Positions 1-5,525 of a stretch of 26,966 nt of DNA are shown in pieces. This DNA comes from a virus, in the IMG/VR virus record IMGVR_UViG_3300042564_000529, positions 1-26,966 of that record. One strand, given 5' to 3'. A program made the translations under genes and the position numbers. Every line of letters begins with the position of its first letter. Positions within the stretch are counted from its first letter, which is position 1. Below the pieces are notes generated by a model, which made no database searches, had not been told where the DNA came from, and saw nothing but the letters and a program-made list of their open reading frames with translations.

Positions 1-147
1 CTTGCTATTTCCAATGTTAAGGTCTCCCTTGACTCTGTTAAGCCAACTCTGGAAATCTTTAAGCCCATCTCCGAAAGCCTCCCAATCAGAAACGTTATCT
101 CTTCCTGACTGAACGTAGTCATCCCACTCATCCTTCATATGGCTCAT
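1..147 (-). CDS. Hypothetical protein, 5' end only (runs off the left edge)
   Basis: An open frame starts at an ATG at 147-145 and runs through the left edge without a stop, giving at least 49 residues. The start overlaps the stop of the upstream Toprim gene as ATGA (bases 147-144), the coupling seen throughout this arm. The peptide is acidic and rich in Trp and Asp (for example DEWDDYVQSGRDNVSDWEAF). I recognise no domain in the visible part. Its place directly after primase suggests a replication-module gene, by context only. Confidence 0.6.
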   Translation of the reverse strand, partial: MSHMKDEWDDYVQSGRDNVSDWEAFGDGLKDFQSWLNRVKGDLNIGNSK

Positions 148-761
148 GCTGATACCTTGCTCCTTAGATAGTCGTACCCTTGCGATAGGTACATTGAATT
201 AACATCTTCACCGTCTGGCATCTGCAGTGTTACTACTGACGAGAGTTCTTTGGCGAGGTTCTTTGCGAAGTCCGACCCTGGTTGGTCACCGTCAGCAAAA
301 ACATAGACCGTCTCAAAGTCTTGGAGGATGCGTGAGTAATGTTTCTTCCACGAGTTCGCACCAGGTACACCCACAGCAGGGATACCACACTTGTAATGCA
401 AAGTAATTGCATCAATCTCACCCTCACATACCGCAATGTAATCTCCTGCTGATTGTAGTGCTGTTACATTGTATAGACGGGTAGAAGTCCCTGGTAAACC
501 CATGTATTTGGGTTCACTGTTGTCCATGCTACGGAACCTGATGTCAACCACACCTGTTGGTGTGATGTACGGAATAACCAAGCGACCAACGTATGCCTCG
601 TGACTAGGTAGAGGTTCTGCGACTACTCCGAGGTGGGCTGTAGCCCCGTCTTCTAGAGATAATCCCCTCTTTGCTAGGTACCCTTCGGCTAGATGAATGT
701 TTGCCTTGTATGTTGCCACGGCTTTCGCCAGTGATGCCTTCTGCGATTGTGATAGCCTCAC
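144..761 (-). CDS. Toprim domain of DnaG-type primase (separate gene or second half of a split primase)
   Basis: This frame carries the catalytic Toprim fold of DnaG-type primases, which make RNA primers at the replication fork. Motifs (numbered from a longer reading that begins with TTG at 833): the conserved glutamate in CEGEID around residues 136-141, the acidic DGD at 181-183, and the typical late motif MPDGEDVNSMYL near 205. A YLAKRGL segment near 52 matches the linker after the zinc domain. I chose the GTG at 761 because GAAGGAG lies nine bases upstream (777-771); the TTG at 833 and ATG at 824 lack a ribosome site. The frame overlaps the CHC2 zinc-finger frame (604-975) in a +1 relation. 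Together the two frames make one normal primase N-terminal half, so this is either reinitiation, a programmed +1 shift or an indel. The fold assignment is firm; the expression mode is not. Confidence 0.8.
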   Translation of the reverse strand: MRLSQSQKASLAKAVATYKANIHLAEGYLAKRGLSLEDGATAHLGVVAEPLPSHEAYVGRLVIPYITPTGVVDIRFRSMDNSEPKYMGLPGTSTRLYNVTALQSAGDYIAVCEGEIDAITLHYKCGIPAVGVPGANSWKKHYSRILQDFETVYVFADGDQPGSDFAKNLAKELSSVVTLQMPDGEDVNSMYLSQGYDYLRSKVSA

Positions 762-975
762 GGAATCCAACTCCTTCTTTTTCCATAATAATTTTATAGG
801 TGTCACCCTTAACTCCGCAAGCATGACACGCAAATATGTTTTCTGTTACGTTGACACTAGCAGATGCAGTTGAATCCTCGTGAACTACACACTTTATCTT
901 CTGCCAGCCCCATGTTTCACGTATGTTTGTAGCACCGTAGTGTTCAAGCACAGGTTGTATGCTGTGCTTTTCCAT
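604..975 (-). CDS. CHC2 zinc-finger domain of DnaG-type primase
   Basis: This is the N-terminal zinc-binding domain of bacterial or phage primase, which recognises the template initiation site. The ligands are C29-X2-H32-X17-C50-X2-C53, followed by GVKGDTYKIIMEKEGVGFREAI, typical of CHC2 domains, up to about residue 85. From there to the stop (residues about 86-123) the sequence turns Ser/Arg-rich and looks like out-of-frame translation, while the +1 frame carries the expected continuation into Toprim. The start ATG overlaps the stop of the upstream resolvase-like gene as TAATG (977-973). The gene therefore codes for the zinc domain plus either a non-functional tail or, after a frameshift around 715-740, a full primase. 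Confidence 0.8.
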   Translation of the reverse strand: MEKHSIQPVLEHYGATNIRETWGWQKIKCVVHEDSTASASVNVTENIFACHACGVKGDTYKIIMEKEGVGFREAITIAEGITGESRGNIQGKHSSSRRVPSKEGIISRRRGYSPPRSSRRTST

Positions 976-1310
976 TAGTACCCTGCTTCTTCTAGTAGTT
1001 TAAACCACTCCGACACTGGCATGGTAGCGTACCACTTGCCAACGTCTAGTGTTCCTGTCTTCTTGTGTATGACAACACCAGTCTCAGCCTTGTCATTAGT
1101 CATCTCCACCTCAAGTTCCTTGAGCCATGCAGATAACTTCATCTCTCTGTGATTCTTTACCTCAATAACAACAGCAGGAATGCCAGCAATGTCGCCCCTA
1201 TCGTTATTACCGTTGAGTGCTCGTCTCTCCACATGTTTACGTCCCTTACTTACAAGCCAATTAACAACGGCAGTCTCGGCAGATGTTCCCTTTATCTTAC
1301 TCTTGTTCAT
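975..1310 (-). CDS. Small PD-(D/E)XK nuclease, Hjc-type Holliday-junction-resolvase-like
   Basis: A 111-residue protein with a compact PD-(D/E)XK nuclease core: a helix with E12, then D40 in GDIAG, then E50-V-K52 in AVVIEVKN. This spacing and size fit archaeal Hjc-type and phage Holliday-junction resolvase-like nucleases, which cut branched DNA during recombination or before packaging. It lies between a second small nuclease-type gene and primase, overlapping the upstream 66-residue gene by 14 bases and primase by TAATG. A different structure-specific or restriction-type nuclease of the same fold cannot be excluded. Confidence 0.7.
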   Translation of the reverse strand: MNKSKIKGTSAETAVVNWLVSKGRKHVERRALNGNNDRGDIAGIPAVVIEVKNHREMKLSAWLKELEVEMTNDKAETGVVIHKKTGTLDVGKWYATMPVSEWFKLLEEAGY

Positions 1311-1497
1311 GTCTTATCCCGTCCGCTATCATTGCAAACTGTAACTGTTCAGCCACCCATTCAAGTGCACTGCACGCTTCATGTAAGTCTTGCTCACAGA
1401 AGTCATCACCAGTGTCACGTATTACCTTAATGATTTCATAGAAGGATACGTACTGCTCCCCGTCATAGAACACACGGGATATATGTCTACCTTCCAA
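1297..1497 (-). CDS. Hypothetical small protein between two nuclease genes
   Basis: This is a 66-residue acidic protein containing YDGEQYVSFYEIIKVIRDTG and a helical, Trp-containing C-terminal half. I do not recognise a family. I prefer the TTG start at 1497 because AAGG lies nine bases upstream and it keeps the overlap with the upstream gene to 11 bases. ATG codons in frame at 1545 and 1524 would give 82 or 75 residues but lack a well-spaced ribosome site and overlap the neighbour more. The gene ends 14 bases inside the resolvase-like gene. Confidence 0.55.
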   Translation of the reverse strand: MEGRHISRVFYDGEQYVSFYEIIKVIRDTGDDFCEQDLHEACSALEWVAEQLQFAMIADGIRHEQE

Positions 1498-1894
1498 TTT
1501 GCACAACCTTACAATCACTGACATCCACAACAATGAACTGTTCATCCTTGGTATAGATTGTGTCCTTGGTTAACACCTCGGACTGCTTAACCTTAGCACC
1601 ACTGATTAACATTGCGTGTGTTCTCTCATGGTTGAGCATAACAAACAACGATATGTCATTAGCAAACTTCATCTTGCGACCAGGTAAGTGCACGGTTTCA
1701 AATGGAAACGTGTCACCATTCCAGTTGTGCTTGACCTCTACCTCGTACTGAACATCTTTAGATAGTAAGTCAATGCCATACTGGTCAGGGTTAACCCATG
1801 CTTGTATGCCATTTAAACCTAGCCACGCAATGACAAGTTCTTTAGCATCATCATTAGTGTCGTATAGTTCTGGACTAAATGGTTTAGTAATCAT
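1487..1894 (-). CDS. PD-(D/E)XK nuclease-like protein
   Basis: A 135-residue protein with a probable PD-(D/E)XK core: D42 in YGIDLL, then E53-V-K55 in YEVEVKHNW, with a preceding helix around residues 15-29. Such small single-domain nucleases occur in phage replication modules, where they may act as resolvases or in host-DNA degradation; the substrate here is unknown. The gene starts inside the end of the 24-residue membrane peptide gene (11-base overlap) and is the second of three nuclease-fold genes in this arm, with the resolvase-like gene at 975 and the RecB/Cas4-like pair at 3325-4181. Confidence 0.55.
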   Translation of the reverse strand: MITKPFSPELYDTNDDAKELVIAWLGLNGIQAWVNPDQYGIDLLSKDVQYEVEVKHNWNGDTFPFETVHLPGRKMKFANDISLFVMLNHERTHAMLISGAKVKQSEVLTKDTIYTKDEQFIVVDVSDCKVVQIGR

Positions 1895-1958
1895 TTCTAT
1901 CCAGGTATAACAGCAATGCGAGCAGTGCTACTAGCCCTACAATTATTACTAACTCCAT
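1884..1958 (-). CDS. 24-residue single-pass membrane micropeptide
   Basis: This short gene reads MELVIIVGLVALLALLLYLD followed by RNDY and a stop: one hydrophobic helix with a charged C-terminal end. Its ATG overlaps the helicase stop as TAATG (1960-1956), with AGGACGCAAGG upstream, and its end overlaps the next gene by 11 bases. This tight coupling on both sides argues that it is translated. Function is unknown; a membrane-located regulatory peptide is possible. Confidence 0.6.
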   Translation of the reverse strand: MELVIIVGLVALLALLLYLDRNDY

Positions 1959-2740
1959 TACCTTGCGTCCTCTAAGTCTGCAATGAACATATATTCTGGC
2001 AGGAACTGCAACCACACTGGGTTATTACCCGAAGGGTCAGCCTTACCATAACGGTTCTTGACACTGGCAACACCAAGCATTCCGTCTTGTTGTCCCACCG
2101 TAAGAATGAGGGCTGGTAGTTGGTTAACCATACCTTGGACTGCTGACCTAGGTTGACATGGCGTACCAGAATATCCTTCTTTAGTGTGATGCAGTACCAC
2201 AACAGCGGCGTTCGTATCACGTGCCAGATACTTAAGTTCCTTGAGCGCACTACGCATAGCACCAAACTCTTCGCCACCGTCCATGTTAATATCCATTAGG
2301 TTGTCAACAACTATTAACGCAGGGCTTTCGCCAAGCGTTTCTTCAAGAGCAGTTACCTCATCATCCAAGTCGCTTAAACTAGGTGATGAATCAAATGACC
2401 AATAGATGTGTCGTGCTTGTGCTAACTTTTCCTTAGCCAAGTCAGGTTGCTCGGAGATAATCTTCTCTGCATCTGTTTGTGACACACCCTCAATCATGGA
2501 ATACAAACGCATTGCCATGGTGTGAGCATTGGTATCTGCTGATACGTACAGTGTTGGTGCTTGCATACGCAAGGCTAGTGCTAAGGCAAGTGTTGACTTA
2601 CCTGCACCAGGTGTGCCAGCAATTAACGATACCTCTGAACGTCTAAAGATAATCTTGTTCTGTTCAAACGTACGAAAGACTGCTGGCATTGGCTCGCCAC
2701 CAATGTCTGAACGTCCTACCGAACGGCTTAATGTTTTCAT
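1958..2740 (-). CDS. RecA-fold ATPase, DnaB-like replicative helicase domain
   Basis: A 260-residue RecA-fold ATPase. Walker A is GTPGAGKST at residues 42-50, Walker B is ALIVVDN at 141-147, and a sensor-type VVLHHTKE lies at 182-188. KNRYGK at 228-233 is placed like the arginine finger of DnaB/RadA-type hexameric enzymes. It lacks the N-terminal DnaB domain, as is common for short actinophage helicases. It probably unwinds DNA at the fork with the split primase encoded downstream. The start is well supported: AAGGAGG sits just upstream of the ATG. The alternative is a RadA-like recombination ATPase. Confidence 0.85.
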   Translation of the reverse strand: MKTLSRSVGRSDIGGEPMPAVFRTFEQNKIIFRRSEVSLIAGTPGAGKSTLALALALRMQAPTLYVSADTNAHTMAMRLYSMIEGVSQTDAEKIISEQPDLAKEKLAQARHIYWSFDSSPSLSDLDDEVTALEETLGESPALIVVDNLMDINMDGGEEFGAMRSALKELKYLARDTNAAVVVLHHTKEGYSGTPCQPRSAVQGMVNQLPALILTVGQQDGMLGVASVKNRYGKADPSGNNPVWLQFLPEYMFIADLEDAR

Positions 2741-2838
2741 TTGTCCTCCTTGTTAAGCGTGGGATGTGTGGACTTGCACCACATGTAGGCTTTCTGACCT
2801 ACATCCCTATCCGTATTGACTGGCTTCCCCTCCAGCAA
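2737..2838 (-). CDS. Possible small protein upstream of the helicase
   Basis: A frame of about 33 residues from a TTG at 2838 ends in an ATGA overlap with the helicase start. The peptide contains KPVNTDRDVGQKAYMWCKST, which looks protein-like. No ATG is available except an internal one at 2784 (15 residues), and the ribosome site is weak. The same bases also hold a 7-bp hairpin, so this could instead be an untranslated leader. Confidence 0.3.
   Translation of the reverse strand: MLEGKPVNTDRDVGQKAYMWCKSTHPTLNKEDK
2783..2804. repeat. Inverted repeat, 7-bp stem
   Basis: ATGTAGG at 2783-2789 pairs with CCTACAT at 2798-2804 around an 8-base loop. A second copy of the right-arm motif pairs with GGGATGT at 2761-2767, so two alternative foldings exist (GGGATGT with ACATCCC, or ATGTAGG with CCTACAT). 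It lies about 40-65 bases upstream of the helicase start in its mRNA. Confidence 0.5.
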
Positions 2839-2865
2839 TACAGACCTATATTCAGTTATGTTTTC

Positions 2866-2882
2866 CTAGCACCCGATGCTAG
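2866..2882 (-). terminator. Hairpin at the end of the zinc-ribbon gene; possible weak terminator
   Basis: CTAGCA (2866-2871) and TGCTAG (2877-2882) form a 6-bp stem with a 5-base loop that includes the TAG stop of the upstream gene. On the minus strand it is followed by GAAAAC with no U-run, so intrinsic termination is uncertain; it may be an attenuator or processing hairpin. Confidence 0.35.
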
Positions 2883-3325
2883 AAACTGTTCCACTCTGGT
2901 GTGTTGCGGTTAGCAAACGTTGGTGAGCACTGGTCTGCAGTACCCTTAGGTGTTGGGCAGAAGAATGCACGCCATTCTCCCTTAGCACCGTTGCCTGTTC
3001 GCTTAACCATTGCACCGTGAATGCACATCTTATCGCTACCTGCTGGTGCAGATACCCCTACTGGCGGTGCTTTAGGGGCAAACGCTGGTACTTCTGGTAC
3101 AACTTCCCCACCAAGTGAGGCTTGAATGATAGCAACTGGGTCAGTTGCTAGTACACGTGGTGTTGATACACCAGTGAATGCTTCTTCCAGTGTGCTGATT
3201 GCATCAGGTCCACCCTGTGCAATGAGAGCATTGACGTTAGCGATTAACTCTTCGGCACTGTCACCACGTGCTGTGATGATTGTACCCTTGCTTGTCTTTA
3301 CGTTTACTACATAGTTCTTTTCCAT
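2879..3325 (-). CDS. Protein with C-terminal Cys/His zinc-ribbon-like module, possible DNA-binding replication factor
   Basis: A 148-residue protein in three parts: an N-terminal 60 residues with beta strands (ENYVVNVKTSKGTIITARG-type) and a helix; a Pro/Ala/Val-rich flexible linker at about 68-96; and a C-terminal module starting at MCIHGAMVKR, with Cys/His residues in CIHG, FFCPTPKG and DQC that look like zinc ligands. It sits between the RecB/Cas4-like nuclease and the helicase, coupled to the nuclease by TAATG. A single-strand-binding or replisome accessory role is plausible by position only; I cannot assign a named family. Confidence 0.7.
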   Translation of the reverse strand: MEKNYVVNVKTSKGTIITARGDSAEELIANVNALIAQGGPDAISTLEEAFTGVSTPRVLATDPVAIIQASLGGEVVPEVPAFAPKAPPVGVSAPAGSDKMCIHGAMVKRTGNGAKGEWRAFFCPTPKGTADQCSPTFANRNTPEWNSF

Positions 3326-3978
3326 TACTTATCTCCATTCTGATACTTACAATCGTTAGTAAAATTACACATCTTGCAGTGGTCAAAGTTAGGTATAAAG
3401 ATACCAGCCCTTCGTGCCTTGTCAAACATTCCCACGATTTCTGACACGGCTTCACGTGTCCACTTATCTAGGCTGATTAACTCTGATACTGCACCCTTAC
3501 GTGCATCCCAGTATACACCGTACTTGGGACGTACTCCGAATGTTTCCTCCATGGCTACCGCATAGATACCCAACTGAAAGTCTGATGACGGCATACGTTT
3601 GCCAGACTTGATGTCCAGCACCACAAGGCTACCGTCAGGTAACTCCATCATGCGGTCAAGTGCACCCTTAACCATGACACCATCAAGGTTAATGTTGAAT
3701 ACTAACTCAATGGCAGGTACACCTTGAGGTGTAACCCATAGTGACATCAACTCTTGGGTAGTACGAAAGTTTACCCAGTTCTTGACCATGTTTAAACCGT
3801 TTGCTTGCCACCAGTTGCCGTCTTCCTTGTTAGGGTTGGCTATGGTTGCAGTGCCACCAGCACGCCACAGTGATGTGTCTTGCTCTACTCCACGTTGACG
3901 GTCTAGGTTCTCTTGCCAAGACTTTGACCATAGTTCCTCAGGCGTAGCCTGTGTAGGGATTAGTTCTTGTTGTTCCAT
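3325..3978 (-). CDS. RecB/Cas4-type PD-(D/E)XK exonuclease, C-terminal part
   Basis: This 217-residue protein carries most of a RecB-family nuclease: GALDRM with D108, then VVLDIKSGK with D122-I-K124, then QLGIYA with Q135 (the RecB signature glutamine), and near the C-terminus HCKMCNFTNDC with C201, C204 and C210. These three cysteines match the C-terminal ligands of the 4Fe-4S cluster in Cas4/AddB-type nucleases. The expected N-terminal motif (first Cys and the G-x3-H-x3-E motif) is missing here but is encoded by the gene just upstream (3978-4181). The genes join at TAATG, in frames offset by -1. Together they make 284 residues, a usual phage Cas4-like exonuclease length. Confidence 0.8.
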   Translation of the reverse strand: MEQQELIPTQATPEELWSKSWQENLDRQRGVEQDTSLWRAGGTATIANPNKEDGNWWQANGLNMVKNWVNFRTTQELMSLWVTPQGVPAIELVFNINLDGVMVKGALDRMMELPDGSLVVLDIKSGKRMPSSDFQLGIYAVAMEETFGVRPKYGVYWDARKGAVSELISLDKWTREAVSEIVGMFDKARRAGIFIPNFDHCKMCNFTNDCKYQNGDK

Positions 3979-4181
3979 TATCGTCCCTCTGCTTCCCAGA
4001 GTTGACGGTCATAGGCTTCGGTTGCTTCGTGAACAGCAACACCACCAGCCAACCACCATGTCTGTCCTTCAGGGACAGCCAATGCTTTCTGTAACCAGTA
4101 CTTGTACCCACAAGAATTGTACGTACCTATCTGGCTATGGCTTACGTGTACGGGTAACTCATACCCATTCACCTTAATCAT
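3978..4181 (-). CDS. RecB/Cas4-type exonuclease, N-terminal part (split gene)
   Basis: A 67-residue protein matching the start of a Cas4/RecB-type nuclease: SHSQIGTYNSCGYKYWL with C24, the first predicted Fe-S ligand, then WWLAGGVAVHEATEAYDR with H51 and E55, the RecB motif I. It ends in TAA overlapping the ATG of the C-terminal part. Neither piece has all the active-site and cluster residues, so function would require either assembly of two chains or a -1 frameshift. The gene follows a predicted promoter (4270-4298) and a leader with two hairpins; AGAGGAC is the likely ribosome site. Confidence 0.75.
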   Translation of the reverse strand: MIKVNGYELPVHVSHSQIGTYNSCGYKYWLQKALAVPEGQTWWLAGGVAVHEATEAYDRQLWEAEGR

Positions 4182-4199
4182 TTGTCCTCTGTTTCTTAT

Positions 4200-4246
4200 G
4201 TTCGCCTTTAAGGGCGAACCTATTATTGGTTCTGCCTATGCAGAAC
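4200..4246 (-). repeat. Two tandem hairpins in the leader of the nuclease operon
   Basis: GTTCTGC/GCAGAAC (4229-4235 with 4240-4246, 4-base loop) and GTTCGCC/GGCGAAC (4200-4206 with 4213-4219, 6-base loop). Both have 7-bp perfect stems, and both begin GTTC and end GAAC. They lie between the predicted transcription start near 4263 and the ATG at 4181. Neither has a U-tail, so they may protect the 5' end, mark a processing site or act in antitermination. Confidence 0.6.
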
Positions 4247-4269
4247 ACGTGTTGTTGTTGTGTTATTAA

Positions 4270-4298
4270 GTTGTAGTCCATGTTATGGTGGTTGTCAA
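4270..4298 (-). promoter_or_regulatory. Sigma70-type promoter for the RecB/Cas4-helicase-primase operon
   Basis: On the minus strand a perfect -35 TTGACA (4298-4293), a 17-base spacer and a -10 TACAAC (4275-4270). Transcription would start near 4263 and read through 4181 leftward to the primase genes, most of which overlap or abut. It resembles the second early promoter at 7109-7137 (TTGACC, 17 bases, TAAAAC). Confidence 0.6.
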
Positions 4299-4312
4299 AT
4301 CGTATACGGCGT

Positions 4313-4402
4313 GTCATGGGAGCAGTGATGAAACATGGAGGTGAAAAAATCACCGCTCAACCATGACAGCCATACTTATCTTCCCATGAGAATTACCTCA
4401 TG
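4313..4402 (-). repeat. Structured intergenic segment with nested inverted repeats
   Basis: GTCATGG (4313-4319) and CCATGAC (4361-4367) form a closing stem around an inner hairpin, GGTGA-AAAAA-TCACC (4340-4354). Next to it, CATGAG (4385-4390) and CTCATG (4397-4402) flank the stop codon of the upstream gene, which sits in the 6-base loop. On the minus strand the segment lies after the 135-residue gene and before the promoter at 4298, so a terminator or processing region is the simplest reading. Confidence 0.45.
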
Positions 4403-4800
4403 TCAAACAAGTCTCCTTGTACTTCGTCACTATCTGCAAGCACTTTGGTAGGTACAAGCAGTTTAAACACCTTGGCTACATCACCTTGCTTGAGAGCACG
4501 GATGTTACCTCGTCCCTCGTAGTCTTTGGTAGCCATAGTGTCTGACTCGTACGGTCCGAATAGAAACTGTCCGACACCTTGATAGTTCACACCTACTACG
4601 TAGAGTTCACGGTCACGGCGCATGTCATCTATCATCTTCCAGATAATCTCTGCCAGATACACCACGTCATGGTGTTCCTGTTCAAGGACATCAGCGATAG
4701 CCTCAAGTTCTTTCTTGCGTGTCCTCATCTGCGCATTAAGTCTGTTAGAAACTTGTTCTCCCGATACAACCTGCGTATTGCTAATGCCTGTCCAAGGCAT
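4393..4800 (-). CDS. Hypothetical protein with C-terminal clamp-binding-like motif
   Basis: A 135-residue protein of no family I can name. Residues about 15-60 are helical and charged (RTRKKELEAIADVLEQEHHD), the middle is a beta-rich GVNYQGVGQFLFGPYE segment, and the C-terminus has QGDLFDMR. QGDLF fits the bacterial sliding-clamp binding pentapeptide (QxxLF type, best known as QL[SD]LF), so the protein may dock on the host beta clamp; this is inference from five residues. No in-frame ATG, GTG or TTG lies between an upstream TAG and the ATG at 4800, so this start is the only likely one. It is the last gene before the predicted operon break at 4300. Confidence 0.65.
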   Translation of the reverse strand: MPWTGISNTQVVSGEQVSNRLNAQMRTRKKELEAIADVLEQEHHDVVYLAEIIWKMIDDMRRDRELYVVGVNYQGVGQFLFGPYESDTMATKDYEGRGNIRALKQGDVAKVFKLLVPTKVLADSDEVQGDLFDMR

Positions 4801-4819
4801 ACCATAAATAGAATGAAAC

Positions 4820-5005
4820 TCATAGGCTACCTAGTACCTCCTCCTCTAGCAATGCACCTTGCATTGTAAACATCAAGCGTTCAAACGTCTCACGTTTCAT
4901 AAAGAAATGCGTATTACCCAGAAAGATTGACGCACTATCAGCCTCAACCTCTACGTGTATCTCCTCGTATACGTCTGACTCTTTCTCAACTGTACTGATT
5001 ACCAT
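4820..5005 (-). CDS. Hypothetical small acidic protein
   Basis: 61 residues, acidic in the first half (VEKESDVYEEIHVEVEADSA) and more hydrophobic in the second (RLMFTMQGALLEEEVLGSL). No family recognised. Its ATG overlaps the WhiB stop as TAATG (5007-5003), so it is probably co-translated with WhiB. The pattern of alternating strands then a helix suggests a small alpha/beta fold. Confidence 0.6.
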   Translation of the reverse strand: MVISTVEKESDVYEEIHVEVEADSASIFLGNTHFFMKRETFERLMFTMQGALLEEEVLGSL

Positions 5006-5292
5006 TACTTCTTAGTCCAATCATTCTCTGGTAGATTTAATCTAATGTTTAGTTTGTTGCGGATGACACGTCTTTCATACGGTGTAGTGCCACCCCAGAA
5101 ACCATACTTCTCGTGCTTGATAGCGTAGTCTGCACACTCAACCAAGATGTTACAGTTGGAGCAAAACTCTTTTAAGTCTGCAACCTCCTGCGCTGTGGTC
5201 TTGTTGTCATAGTCCTGATAGAACACATCAACACCCATACGTGCACAGTTCTGTGTGCCGTCATAGTTTGGATACTTAATCTCACTCCTCAT
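5005..5292 (-). CDS. whiB: WhiB-family Fe-S transcription factor
   Basis: A 95-residue WhiB-like protein: four cysteines, C16, C44, C47 and C53, in the C-Xn-C-X2-C-X5-C pattern that holds a 4Fe-4S cluster, then YGFWGGTTPYERR (residues 63-75), the G-[VIF]-W-G-G turn that contacts the sigma factor, followed by a basic C-terminal segment. WhiB proteins bind region 4 of the primary sigma factor and modulate host promoters; phage copies can repress host whiB genes or steer host transcription. The start has AGGTGG about seven bases upstream. It is the best evidence here for an actinobacterial host. Confidence 0.92.
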   Translation of the reverse strand: MRSEIKYPNYDGTQNCARMGVDVFYQDYDNKTTAQEVADLKEFCSNCNILVECADYAIKHEKYGFWGGTTPYERRVIRNKLNIRLNLPENDWTKK

Positions 5293-5407
5293 CTAAGTCC
5301 ACCTCTATCTCCTCTGAATCTGTACAGCCGTGCTCATTACAAGTCCAATAGTGGTAGCCGTCACGGGTATCTTGCCATACCCAGTCACAATGCATAGTCT
5401 CACTCAT
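5282..5407 (-). CDS. Small Cys/His-rich zinc-finger-like protein
   Basis: A 41-residue protein with CDWVWQDTRDGYHYW followed by TCNEHGC: C7, H19, C23, H26 and C28 could bind one zinc ion. The acidic tail (EEIEVDLDEE) overlaps the WhiB start by 11 bases. The ATG at 5407 overlaps the end of the upstream zinc-finger microprotein gene (5400-5525). Role unknown; small zinc fingers of this type often bind nucleic acid or host proteins. Confidence 0.6.
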   Translation of the reverse strand: MSETMHCDWVWQDTRDGYHYWTCNEHGCTDSEEIEVDLDEE

Positions 5408-5525
5408 TGTCTGGTCTCCCCTCGCAAGCGTGCCAAGGGTCATTCAATCCACACCGCTTACATACATACACATCCTGTGTGTATACGGTGTGTAGTTCAT
5501 CATCATCTAATTCATACGGTGACAT
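5400..5525 (-). CDS. Small zinc-finger protein (CxxC...HxxC)
   Basis: 41 residues; the centre reads YVCKRCGLNDPWHACEG, a C-X2-C-X6-H-X2-C arrangement that looks like a single zinc knuckle. The N-terminal half is acidic (YELDDDEL). GAGGAGG sits ten bases before the ATG. The gene begins 14 bases inside the preceding gene and ends inside the next, so it is part of a translationally coupled string. Confidence 0.65.
   Translation of the reverse strand: MSPYELDDDELHTVYTQDVYVCKRCGLNDPWHACEGRPDNE

Noticed and set aside
3325-4181. Cas4 as part of a CRISPR adaptation module
   Set aside because: No cas1 or cas2 and no array is present; phage Cas4/RecB-like nucleases usually stand alone in replication or recombination modules.
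4174-4281. 35-residue minus-strand frame before the Cas4-like N-terminal gene
   Set aside because: No ribosome site, starts upstream of the predicted transcription start, and covers two hairpins; the peptide looks random.
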